In this document: positions 1 to 7,689 of the stretch, piece by piece
How positions within the stretch are numbered: position 1 is the stretch's first letter
How the letters are laid out: each line of letters starts with the position of its first letter
From: Candidatus Aminicenantota bacterium
GTDB taxonomy: Bacteria > Acidobacteriota > Aminicenantia > UBA2199
Length of the DNA stretch: 64,000 nt
Direction of reading: 5' to 3'
Assembly (NCBI GenBank): GCA_026393835.1
Contig: JAPKZK010000150.1
Span: forward strand, 62,001 to 126,000
Program-made: the position numbers and the translations under genes
Notes under the pieces: generated by a model
Told to the model about the DNA's origin: nothing
The model's database searches: none
The model's input: only the letters and a program-made list of their open reading frames with translations

Positions 1-456
1 AAATTACAAGTCATTACTGAAACAGAAAGATTAAGACTCAAAGGTGGAGAAAAAACCGATATATTGAAAGACACGGCAAATCTAAAGAGAAAACTTTTCC
101 AAACAAAGTCAGAAGAAATGGACAAACTATTAGCTAAAAGAAATTCTCTTGTTGGTCTAGAAAACAGTCAAAAGGAAATCGAAGAAATCGACTTATATAT
201 AGAAAAAGTAAAAGACGAATTGGAATCATTCCTTACTCAAAATTATAATGATCAAGGAGAAAATATCGTAGCAATTCCTGATGGCACTACTTTAGCAGAA
301 CTGGAAAATAGGATATTACAAGAAGGACAAACAAAAAATGATGAGCATGAAAAGAAAAAGATATTAGCACAAAACGCAGAGTTAATTAACGATAATCAAG
401 ATAAAAATAATGGCAAAGAGGAAGAGGAGGCAATATGCGAAGCGATAGTCAGCTAG
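1..456 (+). CDS. C-terminal part of a coiled-coil protein (5' end outside window)
   Basis: The frame is open from the first base, so the start lies before the window; about 151 residues are visible. The protein is very rich in Lys, Glu, Asn and Gln with no hydrophobic segment, and reads as a long charged coiled coil without a recognisable catalytic motif. Its last 22 bases overlap the start of the next gene, so the two are probably translated together and the protein likely works with the membrane channel pair that follows. I do not recognise a family. It could be an accessory component of a ZorA/ZorB-like machine, but this rests only on position. Confidence 0.6.
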   Translation, partial: KLQVITETERLRLKGGEKTDILKDTANLKRKLFQTKSEEMDKLLAKRNSLVGLENSQKEIEEIDLYIEKVKDELESFLTQNYNDQGENIVAIPDGTTLAELENRILQEGQTKNDEHEKKKILAQNAELINDNQDKNNGKEEEEAICEAIVS

Positions 457-1982
457 ATAACAAATCAATACCTTTTTCGAAAGTCGCTGTAACAGAGCTA
501 TCATTGTCATTGAAATCCAGGTATCATCTTTTTATGATATTGATTGTTAGCCTCATTGTGTTTACACTATTTTTTAAAATGACCTACCCAAATCTGGATA
601 AAGGTACACCTATCACAATTATTATCCATTCTCTCTGGATTATAGGCTTTTGCATGGTATTCAAGGTGATATCAAAAATCGAATTGGAAAAGGCAATAGT
701 CAATTTTGTTGAGGAAAGAGGTGCAAAATACCTGGGAGAGATTAAAGCTAAAAAAGGTGAAATGGTTGATCTTGATCGATTGGAAGAAATGATTCTCCCC
801 TTTCGGCCCTGGAAAAATCCTCCCGCTATGATCAGGCTTTTTCAGCACATTTGCAAGGAAGCAAGAGATAGACAATTCGAGTCCAGTATTAATGTCATTC
901 AACCGTACCGCGAAGAGTCTATCGGCGATTTATATAATATTCAAAAAATAGAAAAAATGGCTCTTCATCTTGGTATATTAGGAACCTTTATCGGCCTAAT
1001 CCTGGCTTTATTTAATTTTCAGCAGGGCAGCATTATAACATTAAAATTTGATAAGTTACCAGATTTGTTTAATAGCCTGTATATCTCCTTAAGCACAAGC
1101 ATTGCCGGACTGGAGGTTGCCATTTTCATAAGCGTTATGCTGATGCTAGTACGAAAAAATCAACAAGCCTATTTTCAAAAAATGGAATGCGCTGTAGTCA
1201 CTATGCTATCATTGGCACGAAACGCCGAAATCAAAGATAACTTTCTAACTGCTTTTTCACAAGTCACTCACTCTATAAATAAAGTGGAAGAAAAAGTCAT
1301 CCAGCAGACAAAAGCGGTAGAAGATCAGACTAATACCATCCAGGGCGGCTTACTTAGACTCGCGCAAGTGAAGAAAGAGTTCAATGATTTTCTCTCCCAT
1401 TTAACCGAAGAGCAAACGATGAAACTTGTTCAGATGTCGGGGCAATTAATCGAATTCAACAACCAATTTCGAAACAAAATTGAAGAAGCACAAAAATCCT
1501 TTATTGGAGATATGAGAGGAGTTTATGATATAACGTCATTAAAGGTCATGAGCCTTGATTTGCAAAAAATAATGACCGAAATTATTGAAAAATATTCTTT
1601 AAGTATTTCCCAAAATTTATTAATAGTATCTGAAAAACTAGCCGAATTCAATAAATCACCGGAAATATTAAATGAGACCATTGAGAAACTCGATATTCGT
1701 ATCAACAAACAATTCTTATTAGTGCAGGGAGAGGTTTCTACCCTTGCAAAGGCGGAAAGCGAAGCCTCCAAATTACACAAACAAATGGTGCAATTGCAAT
1801 TAGATTTTAAAAACAATCTGGAAAAAATAAGCACTGAAACTCGCATCCTTAACACCACTCTAAACAATTTGAATATTTTATTTATGAAGAAAGAAGCCTT
1901 AAATGAATTCTTCTATTGGCTGATAAGTCCCTTCGTGTTTATTATTAAGAAATTCAAGCCATCCAGGGGGATGAAGAAATGA
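435..1982 (+). CDS. MotA/TolQ/ExbB-like proton-channel protein with long coiled-coil tail (ZorA-like)
   Basis: The 515-residue protein has predicted membrane segments at about 31-49, 59-79, 175-195 and 214-239. The third carries the LGxLGTFIGLI pattern of the MotA/TolQ/ExbB family and the fourth a small-residue-rich LSTSIAGLEVAIF stretch, both typical of the channel core. About 250 residues of coiled coil follow (265-490), then a short hydrophobic helix near the C-terminus. A MotA-like core with a long cytoplasmic tail is the hallmark of ZorA in Zorya anti-phage systems; ordinary ExbB/TolQ proteins lack such a tail. An ATGA overlap couples it to a MotB-like partner. The channel call follows family motifs; the defence role is inference because no ZorC, ZorD or ZorE is visible. 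Confidence 0.75.
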   Translation: MRSDSQLDNKSIPFSKVAVTELSLSLKSRYHLFMILIVSLIVFTLFFKMTYPNLDKGTPITIIIHSLWIIGFCMVFKVISKIELEKAIVNFVEERGAKYLGEIKAKKGEMVDLDRLEEMILPFRPWKNPPAMIRLFQHICKEARDRQFESSINVIQPYREESIGDLYNIQKIEKMALHLGILGTFIGLILALFNFQQGSIITLKFDKLPDLFNSLYISLSTSIAGLEVAIFISVMLMLVRKNQQAYFQKMECAVVTMLSLARNAEIKDNFLTAFSQVTHSINKVEEKVIQQTKAVEDQTNTIQGGLLRLAQVKKEFNDFLSHLTEEQTMKLVQMSGQLIEFNNQFRNKIEEAQKSFIGDMRGVYDITSLKVMSLDLQKIMTEIIEKYSLSISQNLLIVSEKLAEFNKSPEILNETIEKLDIRINKQFLLVQGEVSTLAKAESEASKLHKQMVQLQLDFKNNLEKISTETRILNTTLNNLNILFMKKEALNEFFYWLISPFVFIIKKFKPSRGMKK

Positions 1983-2653
1983 AAAGCATTCAGGATTTTT
2001 TGCATGATGACAGTGAGTTATTTGGCCCTGGGATGGACCTTGTTCTTTCCCTTTTTGCCATTTTGATCATTACACTGGTAGTCGGCTCAGATTTCTATAT
2101 AGGTAAAAATAACAACTTGCAGGAGGAGGTATTCAAACTTAAGAAAGAAAACGAACGTTTAAAACTGAATCTGCATGATATGGATAATATTATTCGAGAA
2201 TATGAAGGCAAAGGAGGAAATTTTGAAATTGCTAACGAATATTTCTCAGCGGGGCTTTTTTATGAAAATCCCGTTACAAGATTAAAGAATAGATTCGAAG
2301 TCGAAAGAAAGGTAAAAAGGATAGTCAGTCAATACAGGGAAATTCAAAGCCAATTTCCTTACATATTCATAATCGGTCATGCAAATAAAATAGGATTGAG
2401 CTATGAAGAAAAGTCAAAAGGTAACTACTCATCCAGTGAAGCGGCAAATTGGATTTTTGCAGGAAGAAGGGCAGCATTGATTGGAGAAATGATAAAAGAA
2501 AAGCTTCCTGAAGAGGAATGGAAATATATGGTTATTGTCAGTGCTGGTGAGTATGATTTAAAATATCCGGAAGAAAGATATTCCCAGGAAAATGCATTGG
2601 TGGAAGTAGTTTTTGGCAAAGATTGGAAGCCACCTTCTGCAAATTATCGTTAA
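1979..2653 (+). CDS. MotB/OmpA-like stator partner (ZorB-like)
   Basis: This 224-residue protein has one N-terminal membrane helix at about 20-41 that begins with Asp20, the position where MotB/TolR/ZorB proteins carry the proton-binding aspartate. A short coiled coil follows (46-75), then a C-terminal OmpA/MotB-like region (about 130-215) with the IGHAN...GRRAALIGEMI pattern resembling peptidoglycan-binding OmpA domains. The start overlaps the stop of the channel gene by four bases. Together they look like an ion-driven motor unit anchored to the cell wall. After its stop the operon ends in about 1.6 kb of repeat-rich non-coding DNA, so any effector genes would have to lie upstream of the window. 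Confidence 0.72.
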   Translation: MKSIQDFLHDDSELFGPGMDLVLSLFAILIITLVVGSDFYIGKNNNLQEEVFKLKKENERLKLNLHDMDNIIREYEGKGGNFEIANEYFSAGLFYENPVTRLKNRFEVERKVKRIVSQYREIQSQFPYIFIIGHANKIGLSYEEKSKGNYSSSEAANWIFAGRRAALIGEMIKEKLPEEEWKYMVIVSAGEYDLKYPEERYSQENALVEVVFGKDWKPPSANYR

Positions 2654-2942
2654 ATTTATAATGGGGTATCCACTTATAAGGGATCGGAGGCCGACAAACT
2701 TGGAAGCGAGGAAGAAAAGAATAGCAGAAGAGCGGAAAAAGCAATCTGTATCAATCCGTGTAATCGCCCATATGTGGGCACACCTTGATTATAGAACGAT
2801 GAATGATGAATGATGAATGATGAAAAAAAACATTCGTGAAAATTCGTGTAATTCGTGGGCAGACTATTTTTGTCCGTGAGTCGTCCGTGTTCATCCGTGG
2901 CTCATCTTTTTTTGCCGGTGCATCGATGCCTCGAAAACCCAT

Positions 2943-3355
2943 ACCAATCCCCTGGGCTATTAATCAAACCCTTTAGGCCCTTGGATCAACCCTTTTTACC
3001 ATTATATCAACCCTCCTGGAACTTCAATCATTAACTTAAGAGAATCGATCTCAATCCTCAAAGAGGTTAATCCGATTCCCAAAGCATCGATATCAGTTCT
3101 TTTTGGCTTGATTCCACCCCCCAAAAGCTATTAATGTAACTTCTTTAAGCGGTGATACCGGGGCTCAAAGGTGCGAGATAATAGTAAAAAGGGGTGATAC
3201 ATTAGAAAAAAGCATCGATACAGTAGAAAAAACTGGTGATACAATAGCAAAAAGAGTTGATACATAATCTTTAAACGAGTGATCTCGGAGCCCCGAAAGG
3301 CGGGATAATAGCAAAAAGAAGTGATGTCGCACCTTAAAGGATCGATATAATCTCA
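2943..3355. repeat. Degenerate 21-nt-period array A
   Basis: About 19 imperfect units follow one another, most exactly 21 bases from one ATC/ATA anchor to the next, with occasional 19-23 base steps. The best-kept units lie at 3190-3280 and resemble GATACANTAGAAAAAA plus five variable bases. Units at the left end have drifted far. On the minus strand the better part reads as heptads of the form T-V-S-x-L-F-x. No unique spacers separate the units. Confidence 0.6.
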
Positions 3356-3702
3356 ATGGGGCATAAAATGTGGGCAGGAAGGGGTTAGGAAAAAGAGAAG
3401 AGCGGAAGCGAGGAAACGCGGAAGCGAGGAAAAGAAGAAAATCAGATGCATGTTGGATGATAGGATGACCAGGATATTTGTTTAGAATGCCGTCGTCCTC
3501 AATCATCCTTTTCATCCTTTCATCCTCTAAATCCCGGTTCAGACAATGGTAGGAAACTGGCGCCGCCTGTTCTTTTCCGAAAAAAATCGAAGTTAAGAAG
3601 TTAAGAGGGTAAGAAGGTGAGAGAAAAACAGGGAAGAGCGGAAAAAGATAGAAGAGAAGAAGCGAAGAAGAGCAGAAGAGAAGAAACAACGGGCATCCGT
3701 AG

Positions 3703-3745
3703 GGGTTTGATTTATCACCCTGCTGTAAACCAGGAATCATGCTCC
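3703..3745. repeat. Dispersed GGTTTGATTTATCA/CTGTAAACC element, copy 1
   Basis: GGTTTGATTTATCACCC followed by CTGTAAACCAGGAATCATG matches a second copy at 5038-5075, where the first half is a near-perfect palindrome. Both copies lie just upstream of a 21-nt array (B here, C there). Confidence 0.5.
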
Positions 3746-3796
3746 CCCGGAAGGCCCCCTGAGGACGCCCATGGTTCCCCTATCGACATTCATGTT

Positions 3797-3922
3797 TTAC
3801 CGTTGGATATTGACACATTACCGTCGGACATTGACTGATTACCGTCGGACATTGATTCCTTCCCATCGGACATTGACTGATTACCGTCGGACATTCATTC
3901 CTTACCATTGGACATTGAATCC
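3797..3922. repeat. 21-nt-period array B (6 units)
   Basis: Six contiguous units of exactly 21 bases, consensus TTACCGTCGGACATTG plus five variable bases (tails alternate between ACTGA/ACACA and ATTCC types). The consensus is the same as that of array D at 5555-5890. Both arrays end in the same way, with a broken unit TTACCARCGATYGATGAA that runs into GATGAATGATGAAGGTAAAACAGG, so B and D are two copies of one element with different unit counts. Confidence 0.8.
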
Positions 3923-4226
3923 TTACCAGCGATCGATGAATGATGAATGATGAAGGTAAAACAGGAAGCGAGGAAGCGAGGAAGAGCGGAAAAAAAAGGA
4001 AGGTGAGAAGGTGAGAAGGTGAGAAAAACATGGAAGCGAAGAAGAGCGGAAAAAGCAATCTGTGTCAATCCGTGTAATCGCCCATACGTGGACACGCCTT
4101 TATATAGAATGATGAATGATGAATGATGAATTAAAAAAAATAGGGATCAGGATTCAGGGAACAGGGACCAGGGAAAAATCGAAATTAAGACGGTAAGAGG
4201 GTGAGACGGTGAGAGAAAAACCCATT

Positions 4227-4463
4227 TTACTTTATTAATTCTTTAATTTCATCCTCTTGAAATTGCAGTTGCTTTAATACCCGCTTACCATAAACCGGAT
4301 CAAGACTCTTTTTCCTCATTTGAACCGGGGCGGAATAACGTTTACCGTCCACAATCCTCGAATATATGGCATGATCTGTGCTTCCCTGTCTCACAAATAC
4401 AGCGCCACCCTTTTGAAGTATTTTTACAAGCTCTTTACTTGATAGTGATGGAAATTTAGACAT
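4227..4463 (-). CDS. hicA: HicA-type mRNA interferase toxin
   Basis: Starting at the methionine of MSKFPSLSSKEL the protein is about 78 residues, the usual HicA size. It shows the family pattern: SSKELVKILQKGG, then VRQGSTDH with the conserved glycine and the active-site histidine, and a C-terminal VLKQLQF segment. HicA toxins cleave mRNA and tmRNA through a double-stranded-RNA-binding-like fold. The ORF also allows an upstream ATG at 4487, but the later start leaves only an eight-base overlap with the antitoxin gene. It is the second gene of a hicB-hicA pair, the reverse of the E. coli order but common elsewhere. Fairly confident on family; activity untested. Confidence 0.8.
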   Translation of the reverse strand: MSKFPSLSSKELVKILQKGGAVFVRQGSTDHAIYSRIVDGKRYSAPVQMRKKSLDPVYGKRVLKQLQFQEDEIKELIK

Positions 4464-4755
4464 AGGCAGGGACTTCATGAACCTCAAATGGTCTCAGTGA
4501 AAGATTCTTACTTTTTTTCTTATGCCATTCCGGCTCCGTATCCTGTAAAAATTCGATGAGTTCTCCAGTGGGAATAGGCGAAACCATAGTGTCGGGATTT
4601 TCTTCAATGTCCTGCAAATAGAGTTGTATTGCCGCAAACAAATTTTTTTCCACATCCGCAAGGTCTACCCCCCTTGCAGAAACATTGAGATCAAGGCAAA
4701 CCCCAACATATTCAAGTTTGCTTTTTCTAACGATAACCGTATATTCATTCATCAT
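4456..4755 (-). CDS. hicB: HicB-type antitoxin
   Basis: The N-terminal half (MNEYTVIVRKSKLEYVGVCLDLNVSARGVDLADVEKNL, written here in parts: MNEYTVIVRKS, YVGVCLDLNVSARG) is the degraded RNase H-like HicB fold, and the LFAAIQLYLQDIEENP helix is typical. I chose the first of two adjacent ATGs at 4755 because an AGGGAG ribosome site lies eight bases upstream; the longer frame to 4818 has a basic extension without such a site. HicB binds and silences HicA and usually represses the operon. The C-terminal tail after the core is short and shows no clear HTH or ribbon-helix-helix domain, so autoregulation is not evident from the sequence. Confidence 0.8.
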   Translation of the reverse strand: MMNEYTVIVRKSKLEYVGVCLDLNVSARGVDLADVEKNLFAAIQLYLQDIEENPDTMVSPIPTGELIEFLQDTEPEWHKKKSKNLSLRPFEVHEVPAYV

Positions 4756-4959
4756 TTTTTCGTACTCCCTGAGCAGTTTATAGATTATAACCGTTTTCAC
4801 ATTTTTTTTCAAATACAAAGAAAAAATAGTTCGCCCCTTTCCGGTATAAAAAATAATGTGCTCGCCCGATTATTGGCAAGGGCCTTGGCCCACCCTATCA
4901 TAAATCCGAAATCCGAAATCCGAAACAATACTTCAAATGACCAAAACAGTAAAAAGATA

Positions 4960-4990
<31 letters not shown>

Positions 4991-5037
4991 GAAAAAGAAG
5001 CCCACGAATGACGCGAATTTCCACGAATTTCGGTAGA

Positions 5038-5055
5038 GGTTTGATTTATCAAACC
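5038..5055. repeat. Palindromic hairpin GGTTTGATTTATCAAACC
   Basis: The arms GGTTTGAT and ATCAAACC pair perfectly around TT. It is followed by CTGTAAACCGGGAAT, as in the related element at 3703-3745, where the right arm is damaged. No T-run follows, so a simple terminator is unlikely. Confidence 0.55.
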
Positions 5056-5098
5056 TTTCTGTAAACCGGGAATTAATATCCCCCAATGGGACCGATTG

Positions 5099-5307
5099 CA
5101 TTTCCGCATCTGTCGTGGCCATTTCCGCGGTTGCCGTGGCCATTTCCGCATCCTGTTTGCCGATTTCCACAAAACGGATGCCGATCGAGGCAAATTTTTG
5201 CCGATTTCCGCGAAATAGATGGCGATTTCGACATGCCTTTTGCCGATTTCCACAAGCTGGATGCCAATTGAGGCAAAATTTTGCCGCTGCCACAGCCATG
5301 TTTGCAA
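5099..5307. repeat. 21-nt-period array C (10 units)
   Basis: Nine units of 21 bases and one of 20, built on CATTTCCGCRTCNGTCGTGG / GATTTCCACAARNYGGATGC variants. Units 4-5 (5162-5202) resemble units 8-9 (5245-5286), which shows a four-unit higher-order repeat. The minus strand reads as heptads such as LVEIGKR, HVEIAIY and FAEIGKN. The unit is unrelated to those of the other arrays. Confidence 0.75.
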
Positions 5308-5438
5308 GTGCCGGCGCCCGGTTTTAGTCTGACGGAATTTATTTGACATGCCATTTCCTCAACACCCTGCCCCAGGTTGGCGCGCGGACAAAGAAGAGAA
5401 TAGGATACAGGCCCATTTTCATCATAATGTCCATTTCG

Positions 5439-5465
5439 GTAGGGGCAGGCCCCCGTGTCTGCCCG
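5439..5465. repeat. REP-like hairpin GGTAGGGGCAGGCCCCCGTG/CTGCCC
   Basis: GGGCAG and CTGCCC pair around a C-rich loop. It looks like a REP-type dispersed palindrome; a different hairpin element of the same style lies at 19181-19243. Confidence 0.4.
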
Positions 5466-5554
5466 TTTAGAAAGCAGAAATGAATAATTGTTAATTGTCA
5501 ATTGTTAATGGGTAATAGTTAACGGTGGATATGAAACTGGCTGGCATAAATCTA

Positions 5555-5890
5555 TAACCGCCGGATATTGATTCCTTACCACCGGACATTGACTGATTAC
5601 CGTCGGACATTGATTCCTTACCGACGGACATTGACAGATTACCGCCGGCCATTGGTTCCTTACCGACGGATATTGACAGATTACCAACGGATATTGGTTC
5701 CTTACCGACGGACATTGACAGATTACCGCCGGATATTGGTTCCTTACCATCGGATATTGACAGATTACCGCCGGACATTGGTTCCTTACCAACGGATATT
5801 GACAGATTACCAACGGATATTGGTTCCTTACCATCGGATATTGACAGATTACCGACGGATATTGGTTCCTTACCATCGGACATTGGTACC
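5555..5890. repeat. 21-nt-period array D (16 units)
   Basis: Sixteen contiguous units keep an exact 21-base register. The core is TTACCRNCGGAYATTG, followed by five bases that alternate regularly between GTTCC-like and ACAGA-like, so the true unit is a 42-base dimer. Both strands are open in several frames because 21 is a multiple of three; the minus strand gives alternating heptads SDGKEPI and SVGNLSI. The right flank is shared with array B. There are no spacers, so it is not a CRISPR. Confidence 0.85.
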
Positions 5891-6314
5891 TTACCAACGA
5901 TTGATGAACGATGAATGATGAATGATGAAGGTAAAACAGGAAGCGCGGAAAAAGATAGAAGGTGAGAAGGTGAGAGGGTAAGAGGGTAAGAAAGTAAGAA
6001 AAGGAAACGCCGGAGCGAGGAAGCGAGGAAGAGAAGAAAAAAGAAAAAAACAATCTGTGATAATCGCCGTTACGTGCAATCTTTGGACGGGAGCTTTTAT
6101 ATAGAATGATGAACGATGAACGATGAAGAAAATACAGAAGGTGAGAAGGTGAGAAGGTAAGAGGGTAAGAAAAAACAATCTGTGTAAATCAGTGTAATCG
6201 CCCATACGTGGAAAGGTGTTTTTATTCGTGAAAATTCGTGTAATTCGTGGGCAAAAATTAAATCTTTGACATTCCAGGCTTTTGGTATTATAATTTATGA
6301 GAAGCGAGGCAAAA

Positions 6315-6548
6315 ATGAAACGGTATCGATATATTGAGATTAATCCCAAAGTGATGTTTGGGAAACCGGTGATCAAAGGTACACGGGTAACAATTGAACT
6401 AATACTCAAAAAGCTATCCAGGGGATTGAGCGCCGAAGAGATCGTTAAAGAACACCCTACTATAAGAGTAGAACATATCAGGGAAGCACAGGTCTTTGCC
6501 GCGGATTTGTTAACCACCGAGGAGATATATTTTGCAAAGAGCGCTTAA
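6315..6548 (+). CDS. DUF433 family protein (antitoxin-like)
   Basis: The 77-residue protein matches the DUF433 pattern: an N-terminal I-x-x-x-P-x-V-M-F-G-K-P-V-I-K-G-T-R-V segment, then LSRGLSAEEIVKEHPTI and EHIREAQVFAAD, a winged-helix-like DNA-binding fold. I start at 6315 because GAGG sits five bases upstream; the earlier ATG at 6297 has no ribosome site. DUF433 genes are often followed by a PIN-like DUF5615 toxin gene. Here no partner follows: the next 260 bases are low-complexity repeat. It may be an orphan or a remnant of a toxin-antitoxin pair. Confidence 0.75.
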   Translation: MKRYRYIEINPKVMFGKPVIKGTRVTIELILKKLSRGLSAEEIVKEHPTIRVEHIREAQVFAADLLTTEEIYFAKSA

Positions 6549-6810
6549 TAAAATTTTCCTGAGAAGTTAGAAGGGCATTTAATCACTATCGATGATGAAA
6601 AATTCAGGTTCAGAAAGCTTCATATTTAGAACAAGGGAAAAAGGAAGAGCGGAAGCGAGGAAGCGGGGAAGAGCGGAAGAAAAGATAGAATGATAAATGA
6701 TGAATGATGAAGGTAAAACAGGAAGCGAGGAAGCGAAGAAGATCGGAAGAGCGGAAAAAACAGAAGAGAAGAGGAGAAGAAAAAAGAAAAAAACAATCTG
6801 TGTAAATGCC
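6549..6810. other. Low-complexity purine-rich spacer
   Basis: The stretch has GGAAGCGAGGAAGCGGGGAA-type tracts, one GATGAATGATGAAGG tract at 6696-6714 and a truncated CAATCTGTGTAAATG phrase just before the alkD stop. I see no gene or clear terminator. Confidence 0.6.
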
Positions 6811-7503
6811 TTAGCCTTCCCGGTTGCTTTTCCGGGCAATCACTTTCAACGCTTCCCTCTTGCTTAAATTGGAAAGGGGATGGCTTTCGACGAATTTTAT
6901 TACAGCCGCGGGATTTGTTTTGGAATATTCCCGCAGCGCCCAACCGATGGCTTTACGAATAAAGAATTCTTTCGAATCGGCCAATTGCCTTATGATTTGA
7001 AACATCAATTCCACATCGGTCCCGGCCTTGTATTTTAATTGAAAAAGCAGCGCCGTCCGCTGGAGCCACATATTGCCGGATGCCAGCCATTTCGCGGTAT
7101 ACGGCCCCACCAGGTGAGGAAACCGTTTAAAATGCGTCCCCACCAGGTTGGCGGCAATGAAATCCACGGTATCCCACCAGGACTTATTGGTAATCATGTA
7201 TTCAAGTAAATCGATATCCTGCTCCTTTAACTGCTTCCGATAATGTTCCACTAACTCGAAACCAAAATACTGGTACTCTCTTCCAGGTAACTCCCACAAT
7301 TGTTTTATAATCCCTTCCAATCGCTCAACCCCGGGCAGCCTCTCTTTCTTTAGAAATTCTTTCTTCAAGGGTATTCGCTGTGGTTTCGTAATCCCTAAAA
7401 ATTCAAACAAGTTTTTCATATACTTTTTCATGGGCAACGCTTTGACCGGGTCGGCCGCGGCCTGGAACTTTTCTTTTATCGATGTCACGTAATCGTCTTT
7501 CAT
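6811..7503 (-). CDS. DNA alkylation repair protein, AlkD family
   Basis: Starting at MKDDYVTSI the protein has about 230 residues, the usual size of the AlkD/AlkC HEAT-like-repeat glycosylases. Matching features are the FEFLGITKPQR segment, ELPGREYQYFGFELV, the NKSWWDTVDFIA core with its Trp-Trp-Asp, and the C-terminal FFIRKAIGWALREYSKTNP repeat. AlkD excises bulky N3- and N7-alkylpurines from DNA without flipping the base; the Asp of WWDTVD and the aromatic residues match the family site. AGGGAAG precedes the chosen ATG. The gene is alone and divergent from the next one. Confidence 0.88.
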   Translation of the reverse strand: MKDDYVTSIKEKFQAAADPVKALPMKKYMKNLFEFLGITKPQRIPLKKEFLKKERLPGVERLEGIIKQLWELPGREYQYFGFELVEHYRKQLKEQDIDLLEYMITNKSWWDTVDFIAANLVGTHFKRFPHLVGPYTAKWLASGNMWLQRTALLFQLKYKAGTDVELMFQIIRQLADSKEFFIRKAIGWALREYSKTNPAAVIKFVESHPLSNLSKREALKVIARKSNREG

Positions 7504-7571
7504 ATTTGCTTCCCTATCGGTTTCTTTGTACAATTATGACATATGACGTACTATCTTTCAAGTGCTGCAGT

Positions 7572-7623
7572 CAGGACCTTTTTGAAAAAAGGTCCGCGTG
7601 TTTCACACCCCCAAAAACTTTTT
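7572..7623. repeat. Dispersed hairpin element GGACCTTTTTGAAAAAAGGTCC, copy 1
   Basis: AGGACCTTTTTGAAAAAAGG followed by a variant middle and CCCCCAAAAACTTTT. Near-identical elements lie at 27068-27118 and 63108-63158. Here it sits between two divergent genes, so it is not at a gene end, which argues against a purely terminator role. Confidence 0.65.
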
Positions 7624-7689
7624 ATTATTTGTATTCTTACCACATCAAACAATATTGACACGAAACGGGATTTATAATAAGATTCGTCT

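Larger units (their letters stand above)
2654..4226. other. Gene-free patch of short-repeat modules
   Basis: I see no convincing gene here; the open frames have repetitive low-complexity translations. It is built from recurring phrases that return at 4060-4140, 5905-6240 and 6640-6810: GATGAATGATGAATGATGAA tracts, purine tracts of the GGAAGCGAGGAAGAGCGGAA type, GGTGAGAAGGTGAG tracts, CAATCYGTGTAATCGCCC phrases and AATTCGTGTAATTCGTGGGC. Two 21-nt-period arrays, annotated separately, lie inside it. Confidence 0.7.

Noticed and set aside
1..2653. Complete Zorya system
   Set aside because: Only ZorA- and ZorB-like genes are present in the window; effector genes are not visible.
5555..5890. CRISPR array
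   Set aside because: Units are contiguous and near identical with no unique spacers, the repeat is 21 bases and no cas gene is near.
5491..6053. Long open frames on both strands over array D
   Set aside because: They follow from the exact 21-base period; no ribosome site, and several frames are open at once.
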